64,000 nt of DNA from Berberis thunbergii (Eukaryota; Streptophyta; Magnoliopsida; Ranunculales; Berberidaceae), in the NCBI GenBank assembly GCA_003290165.1, contig QNQO01000219.1, positions 992,001-1,056,000 on the forward strand, given 5' to 3'. The translations under genes were made by a program, and so were the position numbers. The number at the start of each line of letters is the position of its first letter. The first letter of the stretch is position 1. The notes beneath the pieces were generated by a model. The model made no database searches. It was not told the origin of the DNA and saw only the letters and a list, made by a program, of their open reading frames with translations. This document shows, piece after piece, positions 1 through 10,900 of the stretch.

Positions 1-245
1 CCTGTGGAAATCTATCCATTAGAATGCCCGTGGGGTGCCATGGATCCTTCCAAAAAGATGTACTCTCACCGTTGCCAATGGAGTATATAGCTAACTGGAC
101 AGCCTTAGCCTTGGATTCCAGTATCTTGTGCAGGGACCAGGAAGCAATTGTGTTTAGTTTATATTGACCCAATGTCTACATGTATGCAACTTAAGCTGCT
201 TGAAGAAATGTTCCAAGTAGACCCATTCTACATGTATCCAATCTT
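1..245 (-). pseudogene. LINE (L1-type) fragment, 3' part of ORF2
   Basis: Read on the minus strand, this stretch gives residues typical of the far C-terminal part of plant L1 ORF2, including IGNGESTSFWKDPWHP, which follows the usual pattern IGdGxsTxFWxDpWhp. It is not a continuous ORF and runs off the window edge. A second LINE piece with reverse transcriptase motifs lies on the same strand at 8132-8781, on the far side of the copia insertion, so both probably derive from one element. The DNA between about 350 and 1590 is longer than the missing LINE part should be, so further insertion is likely. The family call rests on recognised motifs, not alignment. Confidence 0.55.
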
Positions 246-349
246 CTCTCATCCAAGGAAGACAACTTATGTAAATTCAAAATTTCTAGTTAGCCTTGTT
301 TGCTGGCCTTTTCTTGGCCTTGTGAATTGGGAAGGTTTTGCTCCGTAGA

Positions 350-1590
350 AGAGTATAATTAAGGTAGTCATGCTTGTTCTCATGTTGTTGATGAAAAATT
401 TTTTAAAACCAAAACAAAGAAACACTATACCTTTATTGTATTGTTTTTTAATCAGTCAAAGAAGGAAAAATATTCCAAGCTACTTGTTGACCTAATTTTT
501 GTTTAAAGAAGTGTAGATTGTTTCGTGAAGAATAACAAAGGGAGAATATAATTTTGGTGCTGAGTAGGAGAGACAATGAGAAAACAAAACTTTAGCAAAT
601 CAACAATGCTGTTTGCAACATGTATGAAAGACATGAAATGCATGAAACCATTTTTTGCTTTGATGGCGTGAAATAACATAACAGTTTCCAATGTTTCCAT
701 ATGATTGAATTTCAGCACTAATATTACCGAACTAATTCTATGCAATGTTATAGAAATTGCAAAAGTTTTAGCCTTTAAACACAAAACAAGATGTATCTTT
801 TCTATTGAAACATAACCTTAATTCCCAGGTAGACAGGTGCAATAAAATCCTAAATTTAGATGAAAAGACCTATCATCAGGACATTCATGCTTACCACTTA
901 TTTTAGAGCTATCTTAATATGCTTTGAGCTTCACCATTCATCAAAACTAAAGCAGGACTTGAATTTTAAGTTCTGAATATAAAATAAACTTTCATGAAAA
1001 TCGACAGACTAAAATCATTAAGATTGTCATCTACACTCTAAAGAAAATATAGATCATAGACTTTCATAATGTTAATAGACGCAGGTCCAGAAGAGAGATA
1101 TATGAAAGATGAAGAGAAGAGAATGTCCTATAAAAGAACCTTCAACTCAGTTTCATGCTTTAAGGTGTGCCATGTGCCTGTACATTCACTCTATGTGGGT
1201 GAAATCTCTATGAATTTCCATTGTCTTTAGAAAATAATAGTCTGTACATATTTACACTGTGAGGTTCCCAGTAATCATAGACATAATAGGACAAGCAAAG
1301 CGGCCATTGCCGAAAGCCACTAAAATTAATTGAGAAGGGTAACAGAAATTGAAGTTTCATTTTTGAGGATACAAGAGTAGTAGTATCACAGTCCCTGCCA
1401 AGGGCCATACAAGTGAAACAAGAGGATGACAGGATTGATGATGCTCTGGTCATCGATTGTATATTATGGAACAGAGGATTGATAATTAAACTAGACAACA
1501 TTTTGCTTACTAATGACCTGAATGGCTATATGAAGTTTCTGCTTGATTAGAATAAGCAATGGCAAAATATGAGCTTGCCCTGAAGTGGCC
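350..1590. other. No recognisable gene; AT-rich sequence
   Basis: Both strands hold only short ORFs without recognisable motifs. The stretch lies between the two visible parts of the broken LINE and may be a further degraded insertion, but I could not find ends or a target-site duplication. Confidence 0.4.
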
Positions 1591-1602
1591 CATAGGAAAG
1601 CC

Positions 1603-2045
1603 TGTTGTATTTAAACCAAAAACTTAAGACTCTAGTTGATTCAATGGAAACAAGAAGAATAGAAACATACCTTGATCCATAGCGATTTCCCCTTTGATTG
1701 TGATGAGTTTGGATTTTCCGATTGATTCAAGCGTTTCCTTAGATTCTCTGTTGAGAGGATACAGAAGACAATGCCAAAAGTTATCTCTTTTCACGCATAA
1801 CGCTCAATCGGGGACCAACCCATATTTATAATGCTTGTAAGTCATAACCCTTGAACTTATGAGCTGTGATTTCCAATTCTGCCCCTCATTGAATTAGAAA
1901 TTACATCCTTATTTACACCATGTTATTTATTAATACCTTATAGTCCAACACCCCTATTAGATCACATATTAGATGGACTACACTTTAAGATAGCAATACA
2001 TTTTATATTACATATGTGTGCCCACATTATTGGATTTGTCCAACA
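1603..2045 (-). repeat. Copia left LTR (3' LTR of the minus-strand element)
   Basis: 443 bp, begins TG and ends CA. It matches 7683-8126 almost throughout; small differences include ttgaacttatgagc against ttcaacttacgggc near the middle. Confidence 0.95.
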
Positions 2046-2060
2046 ATCTCCCACTTGGGC
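2046..2060 (-). other. Copia polypurine tract
   Basis: On the minus strand the bases just before the 3' LTR read AAGTGGGAGAT, a typical copia plus-strand primer site directly abutting the LTR. Confidence 0.75.
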
Positions 2061-2440
2061 CATATATGTTACCTTTAATGTGTATAACCTTATGAGCTCA
2101 AAACTTGCTATCACAAGTAAAGGTATTCTGAAACAATCTCGTCCATTGACTATACTGATATAGGATTAAAGCGATTTGCGTCACAAGTAGCGTAACTAAA
2201 TCCATCAATAGTCACATATACCAATATAATCAAATGACATAGATCAAACATGGATGTAGAGCATGAAAATTACATGTGATGTGATCCAAACATGTCTATT
2301 TCCAACCGGTCAAACTTTAATCTTTAATGAGATCAAACATATAATAAACAGACAATTGACGGAAGACTTTATTTCTGCAGAAAATACTAAATTACACCAA
2401 TGTGCCCAAAAAACCATCATAGAACAACAAAAAACTCCCA

Positions 2441-2934
2441 CTAAACCATGACATCCTCATATGAGATAACACCCATATGAGCGGTGTGCTCATGAAAGAC
2501 CTTAGGTGGTAAGCCATTAGTATGCGGATCCGCAATCATGGAGTTTGTCCCAATATGCTCTATGAAAATCTGTTTATTCTCTACTCTCTCTTCACAACCA
2601 GGAACTTTATGTCAATATGATTTGACCTAGACGAGCTCCTATTGTTGTTGGCATATAAAACTGCTGACTTATTGTCACCATATAACTTTAGTGGTCTTTC
2701 TATGTCATTCAAAATGCGCAGCCCAGTGACAAAATAACGCAGCCATAATCTGTGGTTGAAGGCCTCAAAACACGCCACATATTCTGCTTCCATGGTGGAA
2801 GAAGCTATGAGTGTCTGCTTAACACATCTCCAAGAAATAGCTTCTCCAGCTAACAGATAAATGTAGCCTGATGTAGATTTTCTACTATCTTGGCATCCAG
2901 CAAAATCATAATCAGAATACCCTATGATCTCCAA
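2441..2934 (-). pseudogene. Copia RNase H domain, broken
   Basis: The minus strand shows YSDYDFAGCQDSRKSTSGYI, then ISWRCVKQTLIASSTMEAEY and LYGDNKSAV, which are copia RNase H hallmarks with the D, E and D catalytic positions visible. The main frame stops at 2581. The family's usual C-terminus continues in another frame as EHIGTNSMIADPHTNGLPP, ending at a TAG at 2441-2443. It lies downstream of the reverse transcriptase and is separated from it by frame breaks. In the living element this domain degrades the RNA strand of the RNA-DNA hybrid. Confidence 0.85.
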
Positions 2935-3136
2935 CTAATCTGATCTCTTGTATGTGAGCATGTAATCATTAATTCTCTGTAAATATCTCATAACTCGTTT
3001 AGCTGCTTTCCAGTGACTCATCCCAAGGTTATCTAAATATCTGCCAAGCATTCCAACAATGAATGCTATGTCTGGGTACATACCTGAGCATACATAAGAC
3101 TCCCAACAGCAGATGTATAGGGGATTTTTTGCATCT

Positions 3137-4030
3137 CTACAACTTCAAGTTTATTCCTAGGACACTGTTGAAGACTGAATTTGTCTCTTTTAGATATAGG
3201 GGTATCTCCTGGTTTACAATCTTGCATGTCAAACCTTTAAGCACTTTTTCTATATGGCCCTTTTGTGATAATCCAAGAATACCCCAAAAACGATCCCAGT
3301 ATATCTGAATCCCTAACACAAAAGAAGCTTCACCAAGATCTTTCATTTCAAATTTCTTTGATAGAAATCTCTTGGTTTCGTGCAACTTGTCTATATTATT
3401 AGCGGCAAGCAATATGTCATCAACATACAAAACCAAGAAGATATGCTTACTCCCACTGAACTTATGATACACACAATTATCAACAACATTTGTCTCAAAA
3501 CCAAACGAGACAATTACTTGATGAAATTTGTAGTACCATTGACGGGAAGCTTGCTTGAGCTCATAGATGGATTTCTTTAGTCTGCAAACCATTTTCTTTG
3601 GGTCTCCAGACACAAAGTTATCTGGTTGCACCATATAAATTGTTTCATCAATGTCGCTATTGAGAAACGTTGTTTTAACATCCATCTGATGCAACTCAAA
3701 GTCAAAATGTGCAACAAGAGCCATGATTGTCCTAAATGAGTCTTTCTTTGGCACCGGAGAGAAAGTCTCTTTATAGTCGATGCCTTCCTTTTGAGTGAAG
3801 CCTTTAGCTACAAGACGAGCTTTATATCTTTCCACATTACCTTTTGAGTCCTTCTTGGTTTTGAATATCCATTTACAACCAATAGGCTTTGTATTTTCAG
3901 GTAATGGGACAAGATCCCAAACTTGATTGTCTTGCATAAACTTGTATTCCTCATTCATAGCATCTATCCACTTTTGAGAGTTAGAATCCTGCATGGCTTG
4001 ATTGAAGTTGATTGGATCATTTTCCACCAA
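3137..4030 (-). pseudogene. Copia reverse transcriptase
   Basis: A 297-residue open stretch on the minus strand carries the copia reverse transcriptase: CKWIFKTKKDSKGNVERYKA, ARLVAKGFTQKEGIDYKETF, MDVKTTFLNSDIDE and the active site LYVDDILLA at about residues 200-210, followed by MKDLGEASFVLGIQI. The catalytic YVDD is intact, so the domain itself may still fold. The surrounding polyprotein is broken by stops and frameshifts, so no complete Pol can be made. In the retrotransposon cycle the enzyme copies element RNA into cDNA inside virus-like particles. Confidence 0.92.
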
Positions 4031-4048
4031 TCCATCATTTTCCTCATG

Positions 4049-4456
4049 TTATTGGAGAAAGACCATATAATCATCCGGAATAGCTTTTCTCTTTTCTCTC
4101 GTGGATCTCCTTAATGTCATTTGATCTTGAGGTTGTTGAGTTTGTTCTTTTGGAATATTTACTTCAATTTGAGCAGGGAGTAGTTCAACATTGTCCTGTT
4201 GAGGTTCCAGATCTGCTTCTTGATCAATGACAGGTATTGGAACATGTACATTGTCAACAACAGTAGTAGAAGTCGAAATCGGTTCCTCCTCAAAGACAAT
4301 GTCTCTTACCTTATTTCTCCCCCCAAACTCGACATCCTCAAAAAACGCTGTTGTCCCCGTTTCAAAAATGGACTTAATAGTGGGATTATAGAACTTGTAG
4401 CCCCTTGATCGCTCAGAGTAGCCAATGAAGTAGCTGCTCACTGTTTTGAAGTCCAA
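4049..4456 (-). pseudogene. Copia integrase C-terminus and linker
   Basis: The frame starts within the integrase GKEY-type region: SSYFIGYSERSRGYKFYNP is the standard copia motif after the core domain. An acidic, glutamine-rich linker follows and ends in TLRRSTREKRKAIPDDYMVF, the usual bridge to reverse transcriptase. A stop separates it from the reverse transcriptase frame just downstream. Confidence 0.85.
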
Positions 4457-4487
4457 TTTCTTTTCACTCGGCCGATAAGGCTTTGTT

Positions 4488-5267
4488 TCAGCTGGACATC
4501 CCCAAATGTGAAAAATGCAAAAGACTAGGTCTTCTGCATGTCCAAAGTTTATAAGGTGTTTTGGCAGCTGCTTTAGTTGGTACTCTATTAAGGATGTAAG
4601 CTGCAGTCTTTAGTGCTTCTCCCCATAGTGATTCAGGTAAGGTAGAATGATTGATCATACTCCTTACCATGTTCTTCAGAGTTCGGTTTCGGCTTTTAGC
4701 GACACTATTCATGCTAGGTGATCCCGACATGGTGTACTGTGGGACGATTCCACATTCCTCTAGGAATTTAGCAAATGGTCATGGACGTTGTTCACCGGAA
4801 CCGTCATATCTACCATAATACTCACCACCACGGTCAGACCTGACACTTTTAATTCGTTTGTTGAGTTGGTTCTCAACCTTAACTTTAAAAGCTTTGAACA
4901 TGTCCAGTGACTCAGATTTCTCATGAATGAGATATAGATACTCATAGCGTGAGTAATCGTTTATGAATGATATAAAATATTGTTGACCATTTCAAGAAGC
5001 CGAAGGGAATGGTCCACAAATATCTGTGTGGATCAATTCTAAGACGTCTGAAGTTCTGTTTGCACCCAATCTCTTTTGTTTGGCCTATTTTCTCTTGATG
5101 CACTCAATACAGACATCAAAGTCTGAAAAATCAAGAGAATCTATTATGCCATCTGACACAAGTCTTTCCATCCTCGTTTTCGAGATATGTCCTAAACTTT
5201 TGTGCCACAATTTTGATGAATTTCCTTCATTTAGCTTGCGCTTAGTACCACGTGATTCCACCTGCAA
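4488..5267 (-). pseudogene. Copia GAG-pre-integrase and integrase core, frameshifted
   Basis: The first open piece (5267-5085) has LWHKSLGHISKTRMERLVSD and CIECIKRK, the HHCC zinc-binding domain before copia integrase. Pieces at 4945-4760 and 4730-4488 continue the core in shifted frames; the last has [17 protein letters not shown], which carries a changed catalytic region (the usual E of the ERxNRTL motif is not seen), and then [20 protein letters not shown]. The integrase, which would join cDNA to the chromosome, is therefore inactive in this copy. Confidence 0.85.
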
Positions 5268-5366
5268 GGTTTCATTATATGAGTCAATAGTGTCAAGAAG
5301 ATATAGGTTATCAAATGTGCTTAATGAACCAGTACCAATAATATTGGAATTTAATGAAAGACTAAA

Positions 5367-5915
5367 TTATTTATTTCCAAATGAACAACAATATCCAAAT
5401 TTGTCCAACAAGGAAATAGAAACCAAATTCCATCTAAATGACGGTACTACAAAAGTGTCTTTCAGTTCCAAATAACAACCAGTTCCTAAGAGTAACCTAA
5501 AGTGTCCTATTGCTTCCACTTCTACCGATTTTCCATCGCCCACGAAGATGCGTCTTTCAACATCATTTAGCTTTCGGTAGCTCAGACAACCCTGCATAGA
5601 AACACTTATGTGAGTAGTAGCACCGGAATCTAACCACCAAGTGTTTCTGGGTACTGAAGCTAAGTTAACCTCAAAACAGACCAAAGCAAGAAACATACCC
5701 TTTTTAGCACGCCAAGCGTGATACTTGGTACATTCCTTATTTACATGTCCAGGTTTCTTACAAAAGAAACATCCCTCATTGCCTTTCTGTTTCTTTTGTG
5801 CTGGACCCTTAGCAGCTTTATTCTCCTTCTTTCGTTTTGATCCCTTATCTTTAGAGGTGCTTGCAAAATGAGCACTTTCCGTTCTGTCTTGCTTCAACCT
5901 GTCTTCCTCTTGCAC
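5367..5915 (-). pseudogene. Copia zinc knuckle and aspartic protease
   Basis: After a lysine-rich stretch comes a CCHC zinc knuckle, CFFCKKPGHVNKEC at about residues 50-63, which binds element RNA in Gag. The protease follows, with WWLDSGATTHIS at about residues 92-103 containing the catalytic DSG. The piece continues gag in a frame offset from the upstream gag ORF. Confidence 0.88.
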
Positions 5916-6450
5916 ACAATATGAAATGAACTCATCAAGAGTCCATTTGTCCTTCTAACAGTTGTAACTGACCTTAAACTGATTGTACTGTGGTCAACTC
6001 AAGCTTCGGTACTTTAAGTTTTAAAGCAAGATGAGACATATCCATGATGTATTTTCTAATGTTCCCTTTGCCTTTGTACTTCAATGAAATCAAGTTAGCT
6101 AAAAGCGTGCTTGTTTCAGCCTTATCGTTTTTAGCAAAACACTTTTCAAGTTCAGTAAGGAACTCACTGGCATTGGTCACCCCTGCAGATATTGCACCCC
6201 TAACGACTTCTGGAATACCTCGCTTGATGAGCATGAGACTCATGCGATTGGAGCGTTCCCACTTCTCAAAATATTTCCTGGCATCAGAAGTACTTGCATC
6301 TGTAAGAGGAGCGGGTTGTTCAATCCTTAAGGCAAGGTCCAGATCCATGCATCCAAGAACGATTAACACGTTCTCTTTCCAGTCCTTGAAGTTTGTCCCA
6401 TTAAGCATGATAATATGATTTACACCAGCAGATATACTAGTAGCAGACAT
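5916..6450 (-). pseudogene. Copia gag, frameshifted near its 3' end
   Basis: The likely start is the ATG at 6450, giving MSATSISAGVNHIIMLNGTN; an upstream in-frame ATG at 6510 only adds leader sequence. LNGTNFKDWKENVLIVLGCM and the later KAETSTLLANLISLKYKGKG are typical of copia gag (UBN2-type). Near 6000-5974 the frame ends early. The expected continuation, seen in another frame, also has an amber codon before KDKWTLDEFISYC. So at least one frameshift and one nonsense change separate Gag from the zinc knuckle. Confidence 0.85.
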
Positions 6451-7009
6451 AGTAGCTGTACAGAGAATAAATTGCATAAATAACATATTTACATCATTAT
6501 TCAATTGCATAAACTTTTAAATTCATACAATAGGTAAATAAAAAAAACCCATATCAAGATACCTAGCACAACATTGTTATTTAGTCTTTGGACAGAAATA
6601 TCAATCTGTAAGTGGTACTCTTCGTACACAACGAAACCGGCCTAATATTATGCCTTTCTTTGGACTGACATAATAAAAGCATGGTAAAGTAAACTTTATG
6701 ACATATTTAAGACTAGGGATTATCCGGTCAAAACAATCTTCCTTTGGCCCGATTGTTTCACATGGATGTAGCATGCTCACTTATTTTAAAATCAACCAAT
6801 TTTCCTAACAGTGGTTGCTTTGGCAACCTATTAGTTAAATTGTGTAAAGTTTAAATAAGAAACACAATAGTGATACATGAAACCAAAATTATAATCTATG
6901 TATAAATTTGGAGTATTACATAAATTATCACCTTAATACAATTAAAACATGGATCTAAATAAAATGTAGCCAAAAATTAAATAGGTCCCAATAAAACAGG
7001 ATAAAACAA

Positions 7010-7500
7010 AATTTTCTAACAGGCCCAACAGTGAACAGTCACCATACATGCCCAATCGTGAACAGACACCATACAGGCCCAACAGTGAACAATCACCATA
7101 CAGTGAACAGTCACCAGGCCAAACATTCGCCAGGCCCAACAGTGAATAGTCACCTTTGTCAATAGAGAACAGTCATGGTCAACGATGAACAGTGAATTTT
7201 TTTTTTTAACAGCTATTTCACTGTACACCAAATTGTAATAAATTGTAATCTATTTCAATAGTAAATACAATTACAATATATTCAATGAATACAATTACAC
7301 TCACAATAAAACAGTGAAGACAATTGCCATGAAACACTAAATACAATCGCATGAATACATATCTATATAGATTCAACAGTGGATATGAATATCATTGCAA
7401 TATGATCACTGAATGTATATATATCACTGTATGAATCTATAATCACTGTATGAATATATATAATCATTGTATGAATATATATATCACTGTATCAAGGAAT
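7010..7500 (-). repeat. ACAGTG-rich minisatellites in the copia leader
   Basis: Between the primer site and gag lie two repeat blocks. At 7018-7195, units like CCCAACAGTGAACAGTCACC recur about five times with varied spacing. At 7395-7495, units like ATCACTGTATGAATATATAT recur four to five times. Both share the CACTGT/ACAGTG core. It is untranslated leader sequence for the element. Confidence 0.8.
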
Positions 7501-7668
7501 CACATTGTGCCATCAATCAACATAATATTACTGTTAAAGTGTAATCATTGTACATGTATAAGCACTCATGCATAAACCGTAATAGTGTAATCACTCGTGC
7601 ATAAGCGCATCATCAAAATAATGAAAATTCTTTCTTCTTTATAATTTCACATGGAATCAACAGGAGTT

Positions 7669-7680
7669 GCTCTGATACCA
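7669..7680 (-). other. Copia primer binding site (initiator tRNA-Met)
   Basis: The minus strand reads TGGTATCAGAGC two bases after the 5' LTR, the complement of the 3' end of plant initiator tRNA-Met. Confidence 0.92.
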
Positions 7681-7682
7681 AT

Positions 7683-8126
7683 TGTTGTATTTAAACCAAA
7701 AACTTAAGACTCTAGTTGATTCAATGGAAACAAGAAGAATAAAAACATACATTGATCCATAGCGATTTCCCCTTTGATTGTGATGAGTTTGGATCTTCCG
7801 ATTGATTCAAGCGTTTCCTTAGATTCTTTGTTGAGAGGATACAGAAGACAATGCCAAAGGTTATTTCTTTTCACGCATAACGCTCAATCGGGGACCAACC
7901 CATATTTATAATGCTCGTAGGTCATAACCCTTCAACTTACGGGCTGTGAATTTTCAATTCAGCCCCTCATTGAATTAGAAATTACATCCTTATTTACACC
8001 ATGTTATTTATTAATACCTTATAGTCCAACACCCCTATTAGATCACATATTAGATTGACTACACTTTAAGATAGCAATACACATTATATTGCATATGTGT
8101 GCCCACATTATTGGATTTGTCCAACA
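7683..8126 (-). repeat. Copia right LTR (5' LTR of the minus-strand element)
   Basis: 444 bp, TGTTG to CAACA, the partner of 1603-2045. It is flanked outside by the AAGCC duplication. Confidence 0.95.
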
Positions 8127-8131
8127 AAGCC

Positions 8132-8781
8132 CTCATACGCTTCTCGATTCGGTTTATAATGGATGTGGTGCGACAATTAAGGAAGTAGATAAATTGGCAA
8201 ACTAGATAGATATGACTTTATGAGGACGAGCGTTCCCATTTTTGGTAGGAATTTGCATTTCCAAGTTGCTTGCTTCTTGTCAAATCTTTCAATTATGTCA
8301 TCCCATATCTGTCTAGATTTATGTCTACATTTAAATTTTGCACCAAGGGGAAGACCAAGGTATTTTAAGAATGTGACTAATTTGCAACCATTGATGCTTG
8401 CAAGATGCTCTCCATTTACTCTGTTACCAACGTTGAATAGTTAAGACTTGTGGAAGTTAACTTTCAATCCTGATATAATTTCAAACCGTAGAAGGATATC
8501 CTTTAGGACCCGCAATTGGGACTCTTGAACTCCAAGAAAGACAGTGCGCTAGGACCTGCTTGTTGAGCTTTTAGAACCATCTGTGTTAAAGTTTTCCCAA
8601 TGATAGTGAACAACATTGGGGACAATGGATGGCCTTGACGCAAGCTCTTACTGCTCCCAAAGAATCCATGAAAATTGTTGTTGATGTTGAACGAGAATTT
8701 TGCGGTCTATACACTTCTTTAACCAACTTCACCATCTCATGGGAAAACCCATTTGAAGCAACATATAGTCAAGGAATTGCC
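8132..8781 (-). pseudogene. LINE (L1-type) reverse transcriptase fragment
   Basis: Minus-strand pieces in several frames match plant L1 ORF2: FLDYMLLQMGF, then LRQGHPLSPMLF-like residues (the conserved LRQGDPLSP motif, with D replaced by H), GLKVNFHKS, KYLGLPLGAKFK, and RIEKRMRAFLW at the copia junction. Stops and frameshifts are frequent. The fragment is cut at 8131/1598 by the copia element and ends at 8781 where a solo LTR begins. L1 enzymes nick the target and reverse transcribe at the nick; this copy is dead. Confidence 0.75.
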
Positions 8782-9452
8782 TGTTGAAAAACAAAGTTTA
8801 AAAAATAGAGATTAAAACCAGAGTTGGAGAAGAACTGTTGAAGACGGTGAAGCATGTCGGTAGAAGCAATCGATGGCCGAAATTGTTGACTTTTGCAGCT
8901 GAAATTATTGACGAAGATAGATCAGGAAGAGAAGATCAGAGAAGGTGGTGGAAGCTTGATGAAGCCTCCACCACCGCCATTCACCATCGTCAATGAATGG
9001 CTATAAAAGGAGAATGGGTTTCCCCCATTTGAGATCATCCTCGAAATTGGGGTTCTTTGTGGTTGTTAGGGTTTCTTCCCTTCTTGTGGATGTGTGTGTG
9101 TGTGTGAGGTGAAGAAGAAGGGAAGGTGAGGATTGTGGTTTGAGAAGTTAGGGTTATTGAAAAACCATTTTTGTTTGTGAGAGGAGAAAGTAGTTGTTTT
9201 GTTGTGGTATACGCACCCCGCATATTTGTGGTGTCATTTAGACATGTATATTGTGTTGGAGACTATCTCCAGTTGTATTATTTCATTTCAATAGTAAAGT
9301 TGTTCTCTTTGCTCGTGGACGTAGGCAAATTGCCGAACCACGTTAAATTCGTGTTGCATCTGTTTTTCGTATTTTTTTGTGTAACAGTACAGTTCACCTG
9401 GTTGTAGTACCGTTCACTTGAAGACATTACATGGGAATCATTTAGTTCAACA
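8782..9452 (+). repeat. Probable copia-type solo LTR
   Basis: The stretch begins TGTTGAA and ends TTCAACA, a perfect 7-bp inverted terminal pair. It contains a TATA box (GGCTATAAAAGG at about 9000) and the signature common at the 3' end of plant copia LTRs, ctcgtggacgtaggc followed by ccgaaccacgt (9313-9344). No convincing 5-bp target duplication is seen (TTGCC left, ATGAA right), so the exact right end is uncertain. No internal domain or partner LTR is present. Confidence 0.55.
9001..9009 (+). promoter_or_regulatory. TATA box inside the solo LTR
   Basis: CTATAAAAG is a strong plant TATA element. It lies about 310 bp before the conserved LTR 3' signature, consistent with the LTR's own promoter. 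Confidence 0.5.
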
Positions 9453-10320
9453 ATGAAATCACATCTTCTCAATATTTATTAAATTATCCAAACCATAGGA
9501 GATTCTCCAATTGAAACAAATGTAACAGAGTAGATTCTTGATTTGCCTAAACAACAAAGACCCAGTTAAAAAGGTTATGAATCTGATGAATACAAAAGAT
9601 CAAAATTCAAGAACAACACAGCTCAACCAAATTAATACTCTAATAAGGAAATCAAAGAGGAAAAAAAAAACAATTGCAATTCCTCTCCCCTAAAAACGTT
9701 GACAATTATTACCTATAATGGATCCTTCAAAGCCTTCAATCTACCAATCCATAACATCCATTACTTCAAAAAACTGTATCAAAAAGAAATGTTTGGGTTT
9801 GGTGAAAGCAAAGCAAAGCAAGATAGAGTGAGTGTGTTGAGAATCAGAGACCTGAAACATGAAATGGAAGGGGAGAACACGGCGACAAGTAAAGCACATT
9901 GGAGAGGGAGAGCACAGTGAAACAACTAGTCGAAAAGGGGGTTGACAACTAAAGGGAGAGCATATCTGAGAGGGAGAGGGAGATGACAGCAGATCGGAAA
10001 GGGAGTCAGGGAGGCAGAGGGAACGAGTTTTGGCTTCCTGCTTCCTTCCTTCTTTCTTTGTTTTTTTATTTTTATTTTCGATCGAACGGGCACTTTGGCA
10101 GCCTGCGAAATATGACTCCTGCCCAGCCAAAATTTTGATAACATTTTACAATGTGATGAAGGGAGTACAAATATTGGATAGATTTTGGCCTTTTCATAGC
10201 ATAAGCAAAAAAATGCTATTAATAAGGCACAGTGTCAGTCAATCATATCACTTTGGACAAAAAAACTATAAACATATGTTATAAATGAAGACTTTTCTTG
10301 TAGTGAGTTTTTGGCCCATC
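9453..10320. other. No supported gene
   Basis: Low-complexity A-rich DNA at 9660-9672 is followed by a purine-rich stretch (9900-10030). A 129-residue minus-strand ORF here has no recognisable motif and a low-complexity serine/lysine-rich composition, so I do not call it a gene. Confidence 0.4.
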
Positions 10321-10535
10321 GATGCCATTGAACCGAATGTTGGCTTATCGATGCCATTGAATCGAATGTGATGAAAATTTGGCTTAATTATGACGAATTT
10401 GTTTATTCGTCATCCTACGTACCCTCGAAGACTAATTTCGTCAGTTATTCATCCTACGTGCCCTCGAATACTACTTTCGTCGGGTATTCATCTTACGTGT
10501 GCTCGGAAACTACTTCCTTCGGTTATTCATCTTTG
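10316..10535 (+). repeat. Two adjacent minisatellites (about 29-bp and 39-bp units)
   Basis: Two copies of a unit containing ATCGATGCCATTGAA lie at 10318-10370. From about 10406 a 39-bp unit is repeated just over three times and would encode a 13-residue repeat of the type YSSYVPSNTTFVG. Because the unit is a multiple of three, the frame stays open, but there is no other sign of a gene. Confidence 0.7.
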
Positions 10536-10599
10536 TGTTGCTTCTTTGTTGCTACAGAGTTGTTGTCTTGGTGGTAGTGGGTGCTGAGTTGCTGGTTTA

Positions 10600-10826
10600 A
10601 CTTTGTTGATTTCCTTGTCAAGATGGACATTTACAATATCTTTCCTCATCTTGCGGAGGAGTGTTAAGAATTATAATAATTACATAATTAGGAATACCTA
10701 TATAATTAGGAATACTTATTTAATAGTGACTGTAGTTATTTAGGAATACCGATATAACCATGATTAGAATTAGTTTTCCTTTCCTAGTTAGGAATCTATT
10801 TGTATCCTTTTTAAATACCTCCTTGT
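10600..10826 (+). mobile_element. Possible copia 3' remnant with partial LTR
   Basis: A purine-rich GCGGAGGAG runs into TGTTAAGAATTATAATAATT at 10654-10682, the arrangement of a polypurine tract and LTR start in many plant copia elements. A TA-rich segment follows for about 160 bp. No partner LTR or pol domain is visible, so the call is weak. Confidence 0.3.
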
Positions 10827-10833
10827 GAGTCCA

Positions 10834-10900
10834 CCAATTGTAGCTCAGTTGGTCGGACATCCACTCTCCTTGTGAGAGGTCGCAGGTTCGAAACTCACTA
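10834..10900 (+). repeat. tRNA-like sequence, probable SINE head
   Basis: An A box (TAGCTCAGTTGG, 10841-10852) and a B box (GGTTCGAAACTC, 10885-10896) are spaced as in tRNA-type Pol III promoters, and a short stem CTCTC/GAGAG sits where an anticodon arm would be. No clean acceptor stem can be formed, so a functional tRNA is unlikely. A SINE head or tRNA relic fits better. I could not define a SINE body or tail. Confidence 0.5.

Larger units (their letters stand above)
1603..8126 (-). mobile_element. Ty1/copia LTR retrotransposon, complete with target-site duplication
   Basis: Two near-identical LTRs of about 443 bp (1603-2045 and 7683-8126), each starting TGTTG and ending CAACA, bound the element. 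A perfect 5-bp duplication AAGCC lies outside both (1598-1602 and 8127-8131). Coding order on the minus strand is gag, zinc knuckle and protease, integrase, reverse transcriptase, RNase H, which is the copia order. The primer site after the right LTR matches initiator tRNA-Met (TGGTATCAGAGC on the minus strand), and a purine-rich tract abuts the left LTR. The LTRs differ at only a few sites, so the insertion is fairly young, but frameshifts and stops in gag and pol make it non-autonomous. It sits inside a LINE. Confidence 0.95.

Noticed and set aside
9741..10130. 129-residue minus-strand ORF
   Set aside because: Low-complexity composition, no motif, no convincing promoter or splice signals; likely chance in a purine-rich stretch.
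10834..10900. A functional tRNA gene
   Set aside because: Pol III boxes are present but no acceptor stem or complete cloverleaf could be formed.
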